A stretch of 64,000 bases of DNA from Thermohalobaculum sp039028795 (GCA_039028795.1 JBCCHJ010000016.1:1-64000), one strand, 5' to 3'. Positions 1 through 8,624 are shown, counted from the stretch's first letter. A program made the numbers and translations. Notes: a model not told the origin generated them from the sequence alone.

Positions 1-711
1 CACAAAGTCACAGCAAAGGAGATTGTAAGCGCTCCAGATTCAATCATTATTGAATCCACTGAATACAAATACATTGTTCCGATTGATTATTTTGGCAGAA
101 TTATAAATAAGCAAAATAATAATATAAAAAATGGATCTCTAAAAAATAACGGTTCAATAGTTTTCCGTTTATCAGAAAATACATCCAGTAATTCTCAAAA
201 AACAAGTCGCGTCAGTGCATCATTTTCATTTTGCTCGTCAACAGGCCTACCAATTCCCGAGGATCGATATGAGGTATTTTCTCACCGGCCATGTGTTCCT
301 GGGGAGACTGTAATTGACTCAAGTTTCATCGTTGATTTCAAGCTGTTTTCTGATTCTGGATTACTATACATTAAAAATGTTCCAGGTTTCCAAAATTACA
401 TTGATATTGATAAAGGTGAGTTTCGAAAAAGCAAAACCGAATACTTGAGTGAATTTTCAGGCGAATTTTATCATTGGTTTGTCTATCGTGGAGATGACTT
501 TTCGGCCAATCTTAGGTGTAATCCATATTTAGGTCGATTGGCTCCACGGAATCCGAAGTGTACAGGCTTGATCTGGGACAAAGAGTTAGACTTTATTTAT
601 TCTGTTGGATTTCCTTCAGATCAGGGTAGGAAAGAAAGTGATCATCGTTGGAAAAGAGTCGCAAGACTCATCAGTGGTTTGCTGACAACTTGGCGAATAG
701 GTAAGGATTGA
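1..711 (+). CDS. Hypothetical protein, 5' end outside the window
   Basis: Frame 1 is open from the first base to the TGA at 709-711, giving at least 236 residues, so the gene starts upstream of the window. I do not recognise a domain. The visible part has four cysteines in its middle and C-terminal portions and many Ser, Asn and Lys residues; no membrane segment or repeat is evident. The DNA is clearly AT-rich compared with the rest of the window, with A- and T-ending codons, which suggests recent transfer. The stop lies two bases before the ATG of the downstream Hint protein, so the two are probably co-transcribed and translationally coupled. It may be a partner of that Hint protein, but this is only an inference from position. 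Confidence 0.6.
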   Translation, partial: HKVTAKEIVSAPDSIIIESTEYKYIVPIDYFGRIINKQNNNIKNGSLKNNGSIVFRLSENTSSNSQKTSRVSASFSFCSSTGLPIPEDRYEVFSHRPCVPGETVIDSSFIVDFKLFSDSGLLYIKNVPGFQNYIDIDKGEFRKSKTEYLSEFSGEFYHWFVYRGDDFSANLRCNPYLGRLAPRNPKCTGLIWDKELDFIYSVGFPSDQGRKESDHRWKRVARLISGLLTTWRIGKD

Positions 712-713
712 TC

Positions 714-2327
714 ATGGGCGAGAACTTCATCCCGATTTCTCAGACTGACCTGCAGAGCATACAATCGATTCTGAATTCTGGAGAACGCTTGTACCGTGCC
801 TATGATATCGCGCTGAAATATGTGCCAAACTCTAGCGATCAGAGATTTTTTTGGTTTCAAGAGGCATCCAAAATAAACAGATTTTCTAATGGTTTCACGG
901 TGCCGGCAGACGATAATTTGGCAAGCACATATATCGTCGCTCACTCAAACTTTGGACTAGCGCTTGATAGTAATCCAAAGGATATGCGCACAACTTCGAA
1001 TGGTATAGCGACTGAAGTTATCGGTCACATTCTTTCTGGCGGTGGAATACAGCCGCTGGATGCCATGCTACGCGCTGATGTTTTTCGCGCCTTGCAAGTT
1101 GGCGAGCAAAGCCCAGGAGGCTGGGGGGGAGCTTTCTACTATTGGGACCTGGAAATCGATCTATCACCTCTTGGATACAGCGGATCTACTCTGGGTGAAA
1201 TCATCTCATCGAACCCTGTAGACTACGAGAAGTTTATTGCTTCTTCTGCTGTTGCAACTCTTGCGGTGCTTGAACAGGAGCTCGCTGGAGTAACCTCGTT
1301 TGCTGAAGTCTGGAAAGTGCTGGAAACCGGTGCAACGGCGGCTGTTCCATTCGAAGTCAAGCAAGAAATCGCTTTACGTGTCGTTGACGCTTTAAACACT
1401 GGGCAAGTCTTTGCTGACTTCTCTAGTTTTGGAGTATGGAACTCATCGACGGGTGTTTACCAAGATTGGGTGTACGATCCCGTTTCAGATGAGTTTTATT
1501 GGGATGTCCCACGGGGTACCGCCGGTGGTGGCGAGAGAATTCAAGCTTCAGGGGAATTAGAGCAAGGTCTTAGAGAACGATTGCGGTATAGATTATCAGC
1601 CGAAGAGAAAGACCTGGATTATGTCGACGAGGTACTCGATAAGATTCGACTGAAACCAGAACTCTGCTTCCTTGCAGGAACACCAGTTTCCCGCGCCGAT
1701 GGCACGCCTACAAACATCGAGGATGTCCGCATCGGCGACATGGTCACGGCCTACGACAGAGATGGCAATCTGGTGCCGGGGCGTGTGTCCGCCGTGCACT
1801 GCAACCAAGTAGACCACATTTTGGACGTGCATGGCCTGATGGTCACGCCAGGTCACGTAACGCTCTGCGGCGACGGTCCTTACGCGAACAAACACGTGCC
1901 GATCATCGATATTCTGCGCACGGACGGTGCCCTGGTCCGGGAGGACGGCACGAAAGTCCGTGCAGCGACGGGTTCGCAGCTTGGCGATCCAGACGATCAC
2001 ATGGTTTGGGCAATCACCGGCGAAACTCAGGCCGATGGATCGACCAAGGTTCTGGACAAGGGTCAGATCAGACTGGGCACGCGGGTTATCCTGTCCGACG
2101 GGGCCGATGTCTCGGTCGGCGAGTTGATCACCCGAGCCGGTGGCCAGGTCAACGACAAGGGCTTAATTGTGCACGAGGCCGGCGGCACGAACATGCCGTT
2201 CGTCTGGGTCTTCGGCGATCGCCTGCCAAGGCCAGAGGATTACGTGCTGCAGCGATCGGGCCTAAGCCTGATGGATCTTTACGATGGCGCAGGACGACCG
2301 ACCTCGGACCTTTCGATGCATCAGTGA
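714..2327 (+). CDS. Hint-domain protein A (variable N-terminus, Hint N-half)
   Basis: 538 residues. ATG 714 is preferred over the TTG at 708 because AAGGA (703-707) is correctly spaced for it. Residues 1-317 match nothing I recognise. Residue Cys318 opens a Hint-type domain: CFLAGT, then an IEDVRIGD segment, then the block-B-like motif VTPGHV with Thr378 and His381. The domain continues into a tail ending near PEDYVLQRSGLSL. A C-terminal His-Asn splice block is absent. In the Hint/intein family the first Cys performs an N-to-S acyl shift, so thioester formation is plausible but not shown. The last 221 residues are almost identical to those of protein B (7 differences by eye) while the N-termini are unrelated. 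It may donate its N-terminal module to the RTX protein at 11365; this is inference. Confidence 0.75.
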   Translation: MGENFIPISQTDLQSIQSILNSGERLYRAYDIALKYVPNSSDQRFFWFQEASKINRFSNGFTVPADDNLASTYIVAHSNFGLALDSNPKDMRTTSNGIATEVIGHILSGGGIQPLDAMLRADVFRALQVGEQSPGGWGGAFYYWDLEIDLSPLGYSGSTLGEIISSNPVDYEKFIASSAVATLAVLEQELAGVTSFAEVWKVLETGATAAVPFEVKQEIALRVVDALNTGQVFADFSSFGVWNSSTGVYQDWVYDPVSDEFYWDVPRGTAGGGERIQASGELEQGLRERLRYRLSAEEKDLDYVDEVLDKIRLKPELCFLAGTPVSRADGTPTNIEDVRIGDMVTAYDRDGNLVPGRVSAVHCNQVDHILDVHGLMVTPGHVTLCGDGPYANKHVPIIDILRTDGALVREDGTKVRAATGSQLGDPDDHMVWAITGETQADGSTKVLDKGQIRLGTRVILSDGADVSVGELITRAGGQVNDKGLIVHEAGGTNMPFVWVFGDRLPRPEDYVLQRSGLSLMDLYDGAGRPTSDLSMHQ

Positions 2328-2337
2328 TCAGGACTGC
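1664..2337 (+). repeat. Direct repeat copy 1 encoding the Hint C-terminus
   Basis: This 674-bp block matches 3356-4029 at a constant offset of 1692 bases with no length change. It starts one base before the Cys codon of the Hint domain and ends 10 bases beyond the stop codon. The encoded residues differ at only 7 positions by eye. The abrupt edges point to recent duplication or gene conversion of a Hint cassette. Confidence 0.9.
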
Positions 2338-2436
2338 CCAGGTGCATAACTACAGCAGAAAGATAAAAACACGTTACGACGATGTGAGCGACAGAGCCTG
2401 GATAAATATGATCAGAATTCATATATACCTTGATAA

Positions 2437-2709
2437 ATGGTAAGAAATAAAATCAATATGATGCGTATTTTAATTTTCATATTATTTCGTCCAGAATTTA
2501 TATTCTTATCAATAACTACCGCAGCCTTTCTATTTGACTACATTGTAAATGACAGCACATCAAATGTGAAAGGTATAATAGTAGTTTATGCAGTTGTTGG
2601 TTCTTGGGTATTTTTTCTGATTGGTTCTTATTTTTTTTACAAGATTAAGTCGGCTTCACTAGCGAAAGACGGCACACTTGAGAACGATAGAGATGAGAAT
2701 CACGAATGA
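2437..2709 (+). CDS. Small membrane protein
   Basis: 90 residues from ATG 2437; ATG 2458 or 2461 are possible alternatives because no start has a good ribosome site. Two hydrophobic segments, about residues 10-32 and 45-68, predict a two-pass inner-membrane protein with a charged C-terminal tail rich in Asp, Glu and Lys. No family was recognised. The DNA is strongly AT-rich, like the gene at 1-711. It lies between the two Hint proteins and 26 bases before the second, so it could be an accessory, immunity or anchoring factor for them, but nothing in the sequence shows this. Confidence 0.55.
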   Translation: MVRNKINMMRILIFILFRPEFIFLSITTAAFLFDYIVNDSTSNVKGIIVVYAVVGSWVFFLIGSYFFYKIKSASLAKDGTLENDRDENHE

Positions 2710-2735
2710 ACTTCTAACAGCAGGGAGAGAGTTAC

Positions 2736-4019
2736 ATGGGTGAGATTTCACCATGGAACATAAGTCTGTCATTAGGGCTAAAGCACCCGGCACCAGGGAA
2801 GCAGCAACTAAATGCCCCTTTGAACCAACTGCCGCCTTGGCTCACCAAAAGGATTGGGTCAGCCTCTCACAGCGTAAGGCATGAAATAAGTCTTGGTACT
2901 TTCAACTATACAGGCACCAATACAATTTCTGTTGGAAACCTAGAACTTGTTGGCGCGATCGTGAATGTTGATGGAACCACTAGTGAAATCGATGTAAAGA
3001 TCGGCGGTCTCAAGTATGATGCGGCCGCTAGCAAGTATGTTGGAATTGTTGTTGGTGGAACGATTACAACAGACGGAGTAGTCAGCGGCCGGCTGGGTTT
3101 TGGCAATAAGGACTACAATATTTATGTGGAGATAACGCCGGGATTTCGTGATCTGGGGTTCTTGGAAGCCGGTATATACGATAACGGAAATAGTGGATCG
3201 CACCCTGGGTATTGGTCGGATACGGGTTTTCAATATGCGCCTGGTGAAAGTCCCTTTGAGTTGTTTGCATCAGGTGCCGTTGAGACTGTGGAGGAACTAA
3301 TTGAGCATTATTTTGGGTCTGATGAGCCTGACATTAGTACTCTTCCGCCACAGTTCTGCTTCCTCGCAGGGACACAAGTTTCCCGCGCCGATGGCACGCC
3401 TACAAACATCGAGGATGTCCGCATCGGCGACATGGTCACGGCCTACGACAGAGATGGCAATCTGGTGCCGGGGCGTGTATCCGCCGTTCATCGCAACCAA
3501 GTAGATCACATTTTGGACGTGCATGGCCTGATGGTCACGCCAGGTCACGTGACGCTTTGCGGTGATGGTCCTTACGCGAACAAACACGTGCCGATCATCG
3601 ATATCCTGCGCACGGACGGTACCCTGGTCCGGGAGGACGGCACGAAGGTTCGCGCAGCGACGGGTTCGCAGCTTGGCGATCCGGATGATCACATGGTTTG
3701 GGCAATCACCGGCGAAACTCAGGCCGATGGATCGACCAAGGTTCTGGACAAGGGCCAGATCAGGCTGGGCACCCGGGTTATCCTGTCCGACGGGGCCGAT
3801 GTCTCGGTCGGCGAGTTGATCGCCCGAGCCGGTGGCCAGGTCAACGACAAGGGCTTCATTGTGCGCGAGGCTGGCGGCACGAACATGCCGTTCGTCTGGG
3901 TCTTCGGCGATCGCCTGCCAAGGCCAGAGGATTACGTGCTGCAGCGATCAGGCCTGAGCCTGATGGATCTTTACGATAGCGCAGGACGACCGACCTCGGA
4001 CCTTTCGATGCATCAGTGA
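2736..4019 (+). CDS. Hint-domain protein B (variable N-terminus, Hint N-half)
   Basis: 427 residues; ATG 2736 is preceded by GGGAGA. Residues 1-207 are unrelated to protein A. They are rich in Gly, Thr, Val and Ile with an alternating beta-strand look, and give no recognised family. Cys208 opens the Hint segment (CFLAGT; VTPGHV with Thr268 and His271), which continues to the same tail as protein A and lacks a C-terminal His-Asn block. The stop codon directly abuts the stop of the convergent methyltransferase gene. A constant Hint tail behind different N-termini resembles cassette exchange in polymorphic toxin systems, except that here the variable part precedes the Hint domain. Function beyond probable thioester chemistry is not known. 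Confidence 0.75.
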   Translation: MGEISPWNISLSLGLKHPAPGKQQLNAPLNQLPPWLTKRIGSASHSVRHEISLGTFNYTGTNTISVGNLELVGAIVNVDGTTSEIDVKIGGLKYDAAASKYVGIVVGGTITTDGVVSGRLGFGNKDYNIYVEITPGFRDLGFLEAGIYDNGNSGSHPGYWSDTGFQYAPGESPFELFASGAVETVEELIEHYFGSDEPDISTLPPQFCFLAGTQVSRADGTPTNIEDVRIGDMVTAYDRDGNLVPGRVSAVHRNQVDHILDVHGLMVTPGHVTLCGDGPYANKHVPIIDILRTDGTLVREDGTKVRAATGSQLGDPDDHMVWAITGETQADGSTKVLDKGQIRLGTRVILSDGADVSVGELIARAGGQVNDKGFIVREAGGTNMPFVWVFGDRLPRPEDYVLQRSGLSLMDLYDSAGRPTSDLSMHQ

Positions 4020-4029
4020 TCAGGACTGC
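3356..4029 (+). repeat. Direct repeat copy 2 encoding the Hint C-terminus
   Basis: Partner of 1664-2337 at offset 1692, same length. It runs through the stop codon of protein B and covers the last 10 bases of the convergent methyltransferase gene, which suggests that this copy is the older location and that 1664-2337 was copied from it. Confidence 0.9.
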
Positions 4030-4697
4030 GCGACGCTGAACACGCAGCCCTGGACGACATCCCAGCGGTAGGTCGTTGGATCGCATTCGAAGATCTCTTG
4101 CAGGTCCGCCTGAAAGCCGGCGCGCTCGATCTGAGTTAGGTAGGCGTCCGGATTATGTTCATCGGGACTGTCGTACCCATACTCCAGCTTCTTCTGGGTT
4201 TGCTCTGGCGTGCGGTGCGGCCCGTGCCACGTCATCTTCACGAACCGTCCCCCTGGACGAAGGGACTGCCGGAACGCGGCGAGCAATTGGTCAAGACCTT
4301 GGTCATGAAACGTGCCGACAAAGCCCGTCGCGATGATGCAATCGAACGAGTTTTGATGTTGTGGCAGCCATTCGAGGATATCCGCACAATAGACCTCGCA
4401 TTCGGTTTGCAAGCGCATGGCGGCTTCTTTGGCCTCGAGGAAGCGGGGGTCGGTCGCGGTGTTTAGATAGTCGACCGTTGCCGGGCCATAGTCCACGCCC
4501 ACATATCGTTCCGGTACCTCGCCAAAGCGGAGCAGCCAATCATAGAACTGCGGCCCGCAACCTGGATTGAGCACTGTTTTGCCGGTCACGTTGCCCAGAA
4601 AGCGGTCCATAAACGACGTCACATCGGGAAAGCCATCCCATCTGGCCACATCCATGGCATAGTATTCACGGACGTATTCAAAGGGCGCGTCGGTCAC
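4020..4697 (-). CDS. Class I SAM-dependent methyltransferase
   Basis: 225 residues. The SAM-binding motif I is VLNPGCGPQ at residues 42-50, the acidic ribose-binding end of strand 2 is YVGVDYG near 65-71, and DCIIATGFVG follows as the motif after strand 4. The fold is that of a small-molecule or protein methyltransferase; the acceptor cannot be read. The GTG start overlaps the stop of the upstream NAS-like gene (GTGA), so the two are translationally coupled and probably act in one pathway. The pair is divergent from the QueC-like/RTX operon. Bacterial NAS-type enzymes also use SAM, so both proteins may process the same molecule. UbiE/Methyltransf_11-type assignment is likely; substrate is unknown. 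Confidence 0.8.
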   Translation of the reverse strand: MTDAPFEYVREYYAMDVARWDGFPDVTSFMDRFLGNVTGKTVLNPGCGPQFYDWLLRFGEVPERYVGVDYGPATVDYLNTATDPRFLEAKEAAMRLQTECEVYCADILEWLPQHQNSFDCIIATGFVGTFHDQGLDQLLAAFRQSLRPGGRFVKMTWHGPHRTPEQTQKKLEYGYDSPDEHNPDAYLTQIERAGFQADLQEIFECDPTTYRWDVVQGCVFSVAQS

Positions 4698-5644
4698 CGG
4701 AGTTCGTCCTTTTCAATGATCAAGAATGGGAAGTCATATCTGATTGGTCCATTGGCAGGGACATGCCTGATGGATCTGGCAATCGCAGGGTCCAGATCAA
4801 CGTACGGATAGATCCGGGACGCCTCTGCAAGTGGGGAACGCGCGATCAGTCGTGCCTTTGGCGCCATCTGCTCCAGCACCTTGCTGACCAGATCGGATTT
4901 CTTCTGCGGTACGTCTGGCCGCGTTTCGACACCCACCAGGAAGGCAAAGATCACGGTGTCGAAGGCTGCAATGTCCGGGAACGAGAGAACATCCCCATCG
5001 ATGATGTGGACACGATCAGCCGAGCCGTTCTTGGCCACAAAACTCCGCGCAATTTCGTTCGCGGCCAAGTTGCGGTCCAAGCACGTTATGCGGCAATCCA
5101 GCTTTGTTGTCAGCGCAAGTGCGGTGGTTGGGAATGCGCCTGACCCCACGAACAAAAACCGGCGTCCCACCACCACTGAATCGAAGAATGCCGCGGGCAG
5201 GTTCGCTGTTTTGTTACGGATATGATCGCGAATACTATCTACGGGATTGTCCGAGCATAGTGCAGCGAGCGCCAGATCGGTTTCGTAGATCTCCTCGAAT
5301 ACGGCCCTCGCACGATAGAGTGCGTCTTGTTGCCCGTCAGGAAGATGCCCGTCCGGTTCTGATCCTGTGCTGCAAGTCGCTTCCAAGCGTGCGTAGGCGT
5401 TTTGCACGATTGACAGCAAGTGGTGGTCGATCTGGTTTGACCATGTTTCCCAGATACGATGCAGCGGGCGATCGCCCGCTTGCCGATAGATCGCCCGCAG
5501 ATCCCTGGCGTGGTTGTGCAATCGTTCTGCATGGCGAAGGATCACTTCGAGCGGTTCGCGAACGGTTTCCAAGTTTAAATTCAAAAAGCTATCCCCGGCC
5601 GAATAAAGTGCATGCGGCGCGTTCGTTCGCTTATGGCGCAGCAA
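4694..5644 (-). CDS. Nicotianamine-synthase-like aminocarboxypropyl transferase
   Basis: 316 residues from TTG 5644; an in-frame stop lies two codons upstream and no ATG fits, so the TTG is the only reasonable start. The C-terminal half has the NAS-type SAM-binding pattern: FVGSGAFPTTALAL at 165-178, then TCLDRNLAANEIA at 187-199, an Asp at the next strand, and VIFAFLVG at 231-238. The N-terminal 150 residues are mostly helical, as in archaeal and bacterial NAS enzymes. Known NAS family members transfer aminobutyrate from SAM to an amine, giving nicotianamine or staphylopine precursors. No opine dehydrogenase or histidine racemase is nearby, so a standard opine metallophore is unlikely. Its coupling to a methyltransferase and position beside QueC-like genes suggest an unusual product or a protein target. 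Confidence 0.65.
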   Translation of the reverse strand: MLRHKRTNAPHALYSAGDSFLNLNLETVREPLEVILRHAERLHNHARDLRAIYRQAGDRPLHRIWETWSNQIDHHLLSIVQNAYARLEATCSTGSEPDGHLPDGQQDALYRARAVFEEIYETDLALAALCSDNPVDSIRDHIRNKTANLPAAFFDSVVVGRRFLFVGSGAFPTTALALTTKLDCRITCLDRNLAANEIARSFVAKNGSADRVHIIDGDVLSFPDIAAFDTVIFAFLVGVETRPDVPQKKSDLVSKVLEQMAPKARLIARSPLAEASRIYPYVDLDPAIARSIRHVPANGPIRYDFPFLIIEKDELR

Positions 5645-5695
5645 CAGTCAATATGGCATCTTCGAATTTGAAGCCTGACATGATGAGACTTTGGG

Positions 5696-6385
5696 ATGGA
5701 AACGAGACTGGAAGATCTGCTGCGACCGGATGCGATCAAGGGGCGATGCCTTGTGATGTGGTCCGGGGGTCTGGATTCCACCTGGACGCTCTACACTTTG
5801 CTGCGCAAGACGAAACTGGAGATCTATACCCATCACGTGAACAAGAAATCGCGGACCGACGATGGGCACGAGATCAGCCACAGTCTGGACTATGAGCGGC
5901 AGGCCATTCGGCGGTTACAGCCTTGGATGGCCGAGAATGTCAGGGGTTTTGAGCATTCCGAGAGTTTCACAGACCTGACAGCCTTCACAACTTTCGCGCG
6001 TGATATGGTGACAGGTGTGTTTTTTGCGGCTCAGGCGGCCAGGTCCTGGGGGTTTACAGCCAGAGACTACATTTTCATGGGTTCAAACGGAGACGAGGAC
6101 GAGACGAATTCGACCGAAGAACATCAGGTGGTTCGTGCCGAATACAACATGATTTCTTATCGGTACGTGCTCCAGTCCGTTTTCGAGTCCGACAGGACGC
6201 CAGAGATCACTTGGATAACACCGGCGCCTTCTCGATTAGAGGAAGTCACTTCCTTACCCAAGGACGTGGTGGAACGAACCGCATGTTGCCGTAACCCAAA
6301 ACCCAATGAGTCCAACGGATTTGTGCCGTGTAAGACCTGCAAGACATGTGTTTCGCTTGCGCGCCATCTTCCCGAATACGCGTAA
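5696..6385 (+). CDS. QueC-like PP-loop enzyme 1
   Basis: 229 residues; the ATG is fixed by an in-frame stop just upstream. The PP-loop ATP-pyrophosphatase motif SGGLDST is intact at residues 23-29. A second nucleotide-site segment is FMGSNGDED at 127-135. The C-terminus carries a zinc-type cysteine cluster: Cys197/198, then CKTCKTC (Cys212, 215, 218), matching the end of QueC. QueC turns 7-carboxy-7-deazaguanine into preQ0 with ATP and ammonia. No QueD, QueE, QueF or FolE gene is in the window and the sequence departs from housekeeping QueC outside the motifs, so a specialised carboxylate-activating role is more likely. It shares the subfamily signature HHV-x4-SRT-x-DG with QueC-like protein 2 at 10075. 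It opens the RTX operon, divergent from the NAS-like gene. Confidence 0.7.
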   Translation: METRLEDLLRPDAIKGRCLVMWSGGLDSTWTLYTLLRKTKLEIYTHHVNKKSRTDDGHEISHSLDYERQAIRRLQPWMAENVRGFEHSESFTDLTAFTTFARDMVTGVFFAAQAARSWGFTARDYIFMGSNGDEDETNSTEEHQVVRAEYNMISYRYVLQSVFESDRTPEITWITPAPSRLEEVTSLPKDVVERTACCRNPKPNESNGFVPCKTCKTCVSLARHLPEYA

Positions 6386-6670
6386 GGGAAACTGCGGACA
6401 GCGCTTGGTTGCCTCGTCTTAGATCGTCGCTAGAGCCATCGAACACAATTTCAAGGCTGAGCAATTTGAGTCTTGCGTCGCTCACGGTTTTTTGTCTTAG
6501 TTTGAAATGTTGGGACGTGTGGGAATTCGCAAGTTTCGTGGTCGCACTGCGCGATTAGGGGAAGTCTTTAAGCGAACCGACGCGCGCACTGGTGGACCGT
6601 CGTGTCTGCTGTGAGTTCCGTAGTTTTAGTAGCGTTAAAATTGTAAAAGTACCGATTGGAGCCTTACGGC
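6386..6670. other. Intergenic stretch inside the island
   Basis: 285 bases between QueC-like gene 1 and the next gene. No convincing coding frame, terminator or long inverted repeat was seen. The last 60 bases become AT-rich and could hold a promoter for the genes from 6671 onward, but no clear -35/-10 pair stands out. Confidence 0.4.
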
Positions 6671-7006
6671 ATGGCCGAAGATAGTGACTACAACAATAGA
6701 ATTGGAACTATGGATATCCCTGTCTTTGAAGCCCCAAAACTTGAACCAGAATTTCTGAAGCGCGAAGCCTATTTCGAAGGCTTGGCTCAGCAATTTCTTG
6801 GGGAAAGTCCATCACGGGTCGAAGCATATTTCGCATGTCAGTCTTTGAAGGGCGCTGAAGCGCAGGAAACCTGCAAATTGAAGTTGTTGCGGCCGTTTCT
6901 GGACCAAGAGAGTGTCGCGCTTTCACCGGTCGAGGAAATTAGCTTTCTGGGTGCCGTCAATACATTCCTGAACGATTACATCACACGAGAGACCGGTGAT
7001 GACTGA
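6671..7006 (+). CDS. Hypothetical small acidic protein
   Basis: 111 residues from ATG 6671, chosen over the TTG at 6656 because GGAG lies 9 bases upstream. The sequence is acidic, probably mostly helical, with two cysteines (YFACQS and ETCKL) and no signal peptide or membrane segment. No family recognised. Its end overlaps the start of the PIN-Hint gene by 8 bases, which indicates translational coupling and a direct functional link. By position it could be a chaperone, inhibitor or immunity protein for the PIN-like domain; this is inference only. Confidence 0.55.
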   Translation: MAEDSDYNNRIGTMDIPVFEAPKLEPEFLKREAYFEGLAQQFLGESPSRVEAYFACQSLKGAEAQETCKLKLLRPFLDQESVALSPVEEISFLGAVNTFLNDYITRETGDD

Positions 7007-8624
7007 TTTCTTCCTAGAGAATACCAGTCTGAACACCGTCCTTGGGCGGACGACTTTTCAAAACCAGGGGAATGCATCAGGTTTTTCTCCGACATCGTCG
7101 GTGATTTTACCGGATGCCAACATCCTTATGAACGCGGCGAAGTCCGGAAATCTTGACCTTTTGCTGCAATCCGGCCGTGCGATAGTGATCACGACGGAAG
7201 TCAGAACCGAACTTATCCAGAAGCTCGACAAAGTTGATTTTACTGTGTTTCCCGATGCGGCGGACACTGTTGAATGGATCAATGTCAATTCGAAGCGCGT
7301 TCTGCCAAACGGTGTAAGGGCAGTCACGGAATGGGATGCGTCGCAGCTGGGTTTTAAGCTTTTTGACGTCTACCCAAAGAGCAGTGCCGGTGAGAATTCC
7401 ATGAAGCGATTTGCGCGTTTCTACGGCCGCACCGGAGGGTCGGCAGGTGCGTTGGATATTCTGACACTATCCGAAGATACTAAAAGCGGTGTCGGCGTGG
7501 GCCAGGCGGTGACTGGTGCCGCGAACCTTGGCCAGGACATGGTTGCCTACGCGGGATCGCTGGTCTCGCAAGGGGCAATCACGCCGACCGAGTTTTTCGC
7601 CTATATTGACCGGTCTGCTAAAAATCATAACGACGCAATTACAGATCTGCAGAGCGCTCAGACGGTTCGCATTCCACTGTTCGAACTGGATCCAGAGCTG
7701 CAATACAGCTTCGGGGACAGCAAAATCACGGCGCGAATTGTGCCGGACGACAATATTGGGTTCTTGGAATTGGACCGGTCCGGGACGTCCAGGTTTGTTT
7801 TGAACAATGGCGAAATCGTCGAGTTCAACAATTCCGAGAACTATGGGATCGTCTATGAAGATGGACCCGAATTCAGCATCAGAAGACGGGTTCTGGGACG
7901 TCGGGTCAAGATTGAGCTCTTTGATCTCGATGACGCCGAGATTGTGAAAGATCCCGTCGCGGATCGCTTCTGCTTCGCTGCTGGCACAGGCGTTAGGATC
8001 GCGTCAGGCGAAGAGGTGCCGATCGAAGAAATCTCTGCCGGGGACTTTGTTCTGGCATTCGATCCGTCGGAGCACATAGGTCCTTTGAAGGCGAAGGAAG
8101 TCACGCAGAAGCATCTGAACTCTGCCGAGCATCTGATTGATGTCGCGGGTTTGCGTGTCACGCCGGGGCATGTATTTTTGTGCGGCGACGGTCCAAACGA
8201 GGGTCAGTTTGAGCCTTTGATGGACATCTTGCTGCGCGATGGGGCTTTGGTGCGGGATGATGGTGTCCATGTGCGGCCGTCGATCGATGCTACGGTCGGT
8301 TCGGACGCGGACCGGATTGTCCACGTCGTCTATCGGACATCGGTGAAGGCGGAACTGCAAGAGGCAGTGCTTCGTGCAGGCACGCGGATCGTCGTCAAGG
8401 ATGACGAGGTGACCGTTGCCGAAATTCTTGAGCAGGCAGGGTTTGCGCTGACTGAGGACGGCTATGTCGAAAAAGAAGGCGTCCCAAAGGCACCTTTGCA
8501 TTGGTTTGGAAAGCCGCCCAACCCGGCGGATTACATCCTGGCAAAGTCAGGGCTATCGCTGGATGAGCTCTATCAGGTGGTTGATGGCGTTACGCGTCTC
8601 AAGTCCGGAGAAGTAGTGCATTGA
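6999..8624 (+). CDS. PIN-like domain fused to a Hint N-half
   Basis: 541 residues (GTG 6996 is an equally possible start). Residues 33-75 look like the beginning of a PIN nuclease fold: PDANILM with Asp39, then VITTEVRTEL with Glu67 and Glu71. A later acidic segment (ALDILTLSED) could complete the site; I call this PIN-like, not proven. Residues about 230-324 are unassigned. Cys325 opens the Hint domain (CFAAGT), with the block-B-like motif VTPGHV (Thr388, His391) and a tail ending PADYILAKSGLSL that aligns with the tails of proteins A and B. No C-terminal His-Asn block is present. In known polymorphic toxins the nuclease follows the Hint domain; here the order is reversed. The TTG of hlyD overlaps the stop codon. 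Confidence 0.7.
   Translation: MTDFFLENTSLNTVLGRTTFQNQGNASGFSPTSSVILPDANILMNAAKSGNLDLLLQSGRAIVITTEVRTELIQKLDKVDFTVFPDAADTVEWINVNSKRVLPNGVRAVTEWDASQLGFKLFDVYPKSSAGENSMKRFARFYGRTGGSAGALDILTLSEDTKSGVGVGQAVTGAANLGQDMVAYAGSLVSQGAITPTEFFAYIDRSAKNHNDAITDLQSAQTVRIPLFELDPELQYSFGDSKITARIVPDDNIGFLELDRSGTSRFVLNNGEIVEFNNSENYGIVYEDGPEFSIRRRVLGRRVKIELFDLDDAEIVKDPVADRFCFAAGTGVRIASGEEVPIEEISAGDFVLAFDPSEHIGPLKAKEVTQKHLNSAEHLIDVAGLRVTPGHVFLCGDGPNEGQFEPLMDILLRDGALVRDDGVHVRPSIDATVGSDADRIVHVVYRTSVKAELQEAVLRAGTRIVVKDDEVTVAEILEQAGFALTEDGYVEKEGVPKAPLHWFGKPPNPADYILAKSGLSLDELYQVVDGVTRLKSGEVVH

Noticed and set aside
4020..5644. Staphylopine-type opine metallophore operon
   Set aside because: Only the NAS-like gene fits; racemase, opine dehydrogenase and metallophore transporters are absent.
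5104..5895. 263-codon plus-strand frame
   Set aside because: Antisense to the NAS-like gene and overlapping QueC-like gene 1 in another frame.
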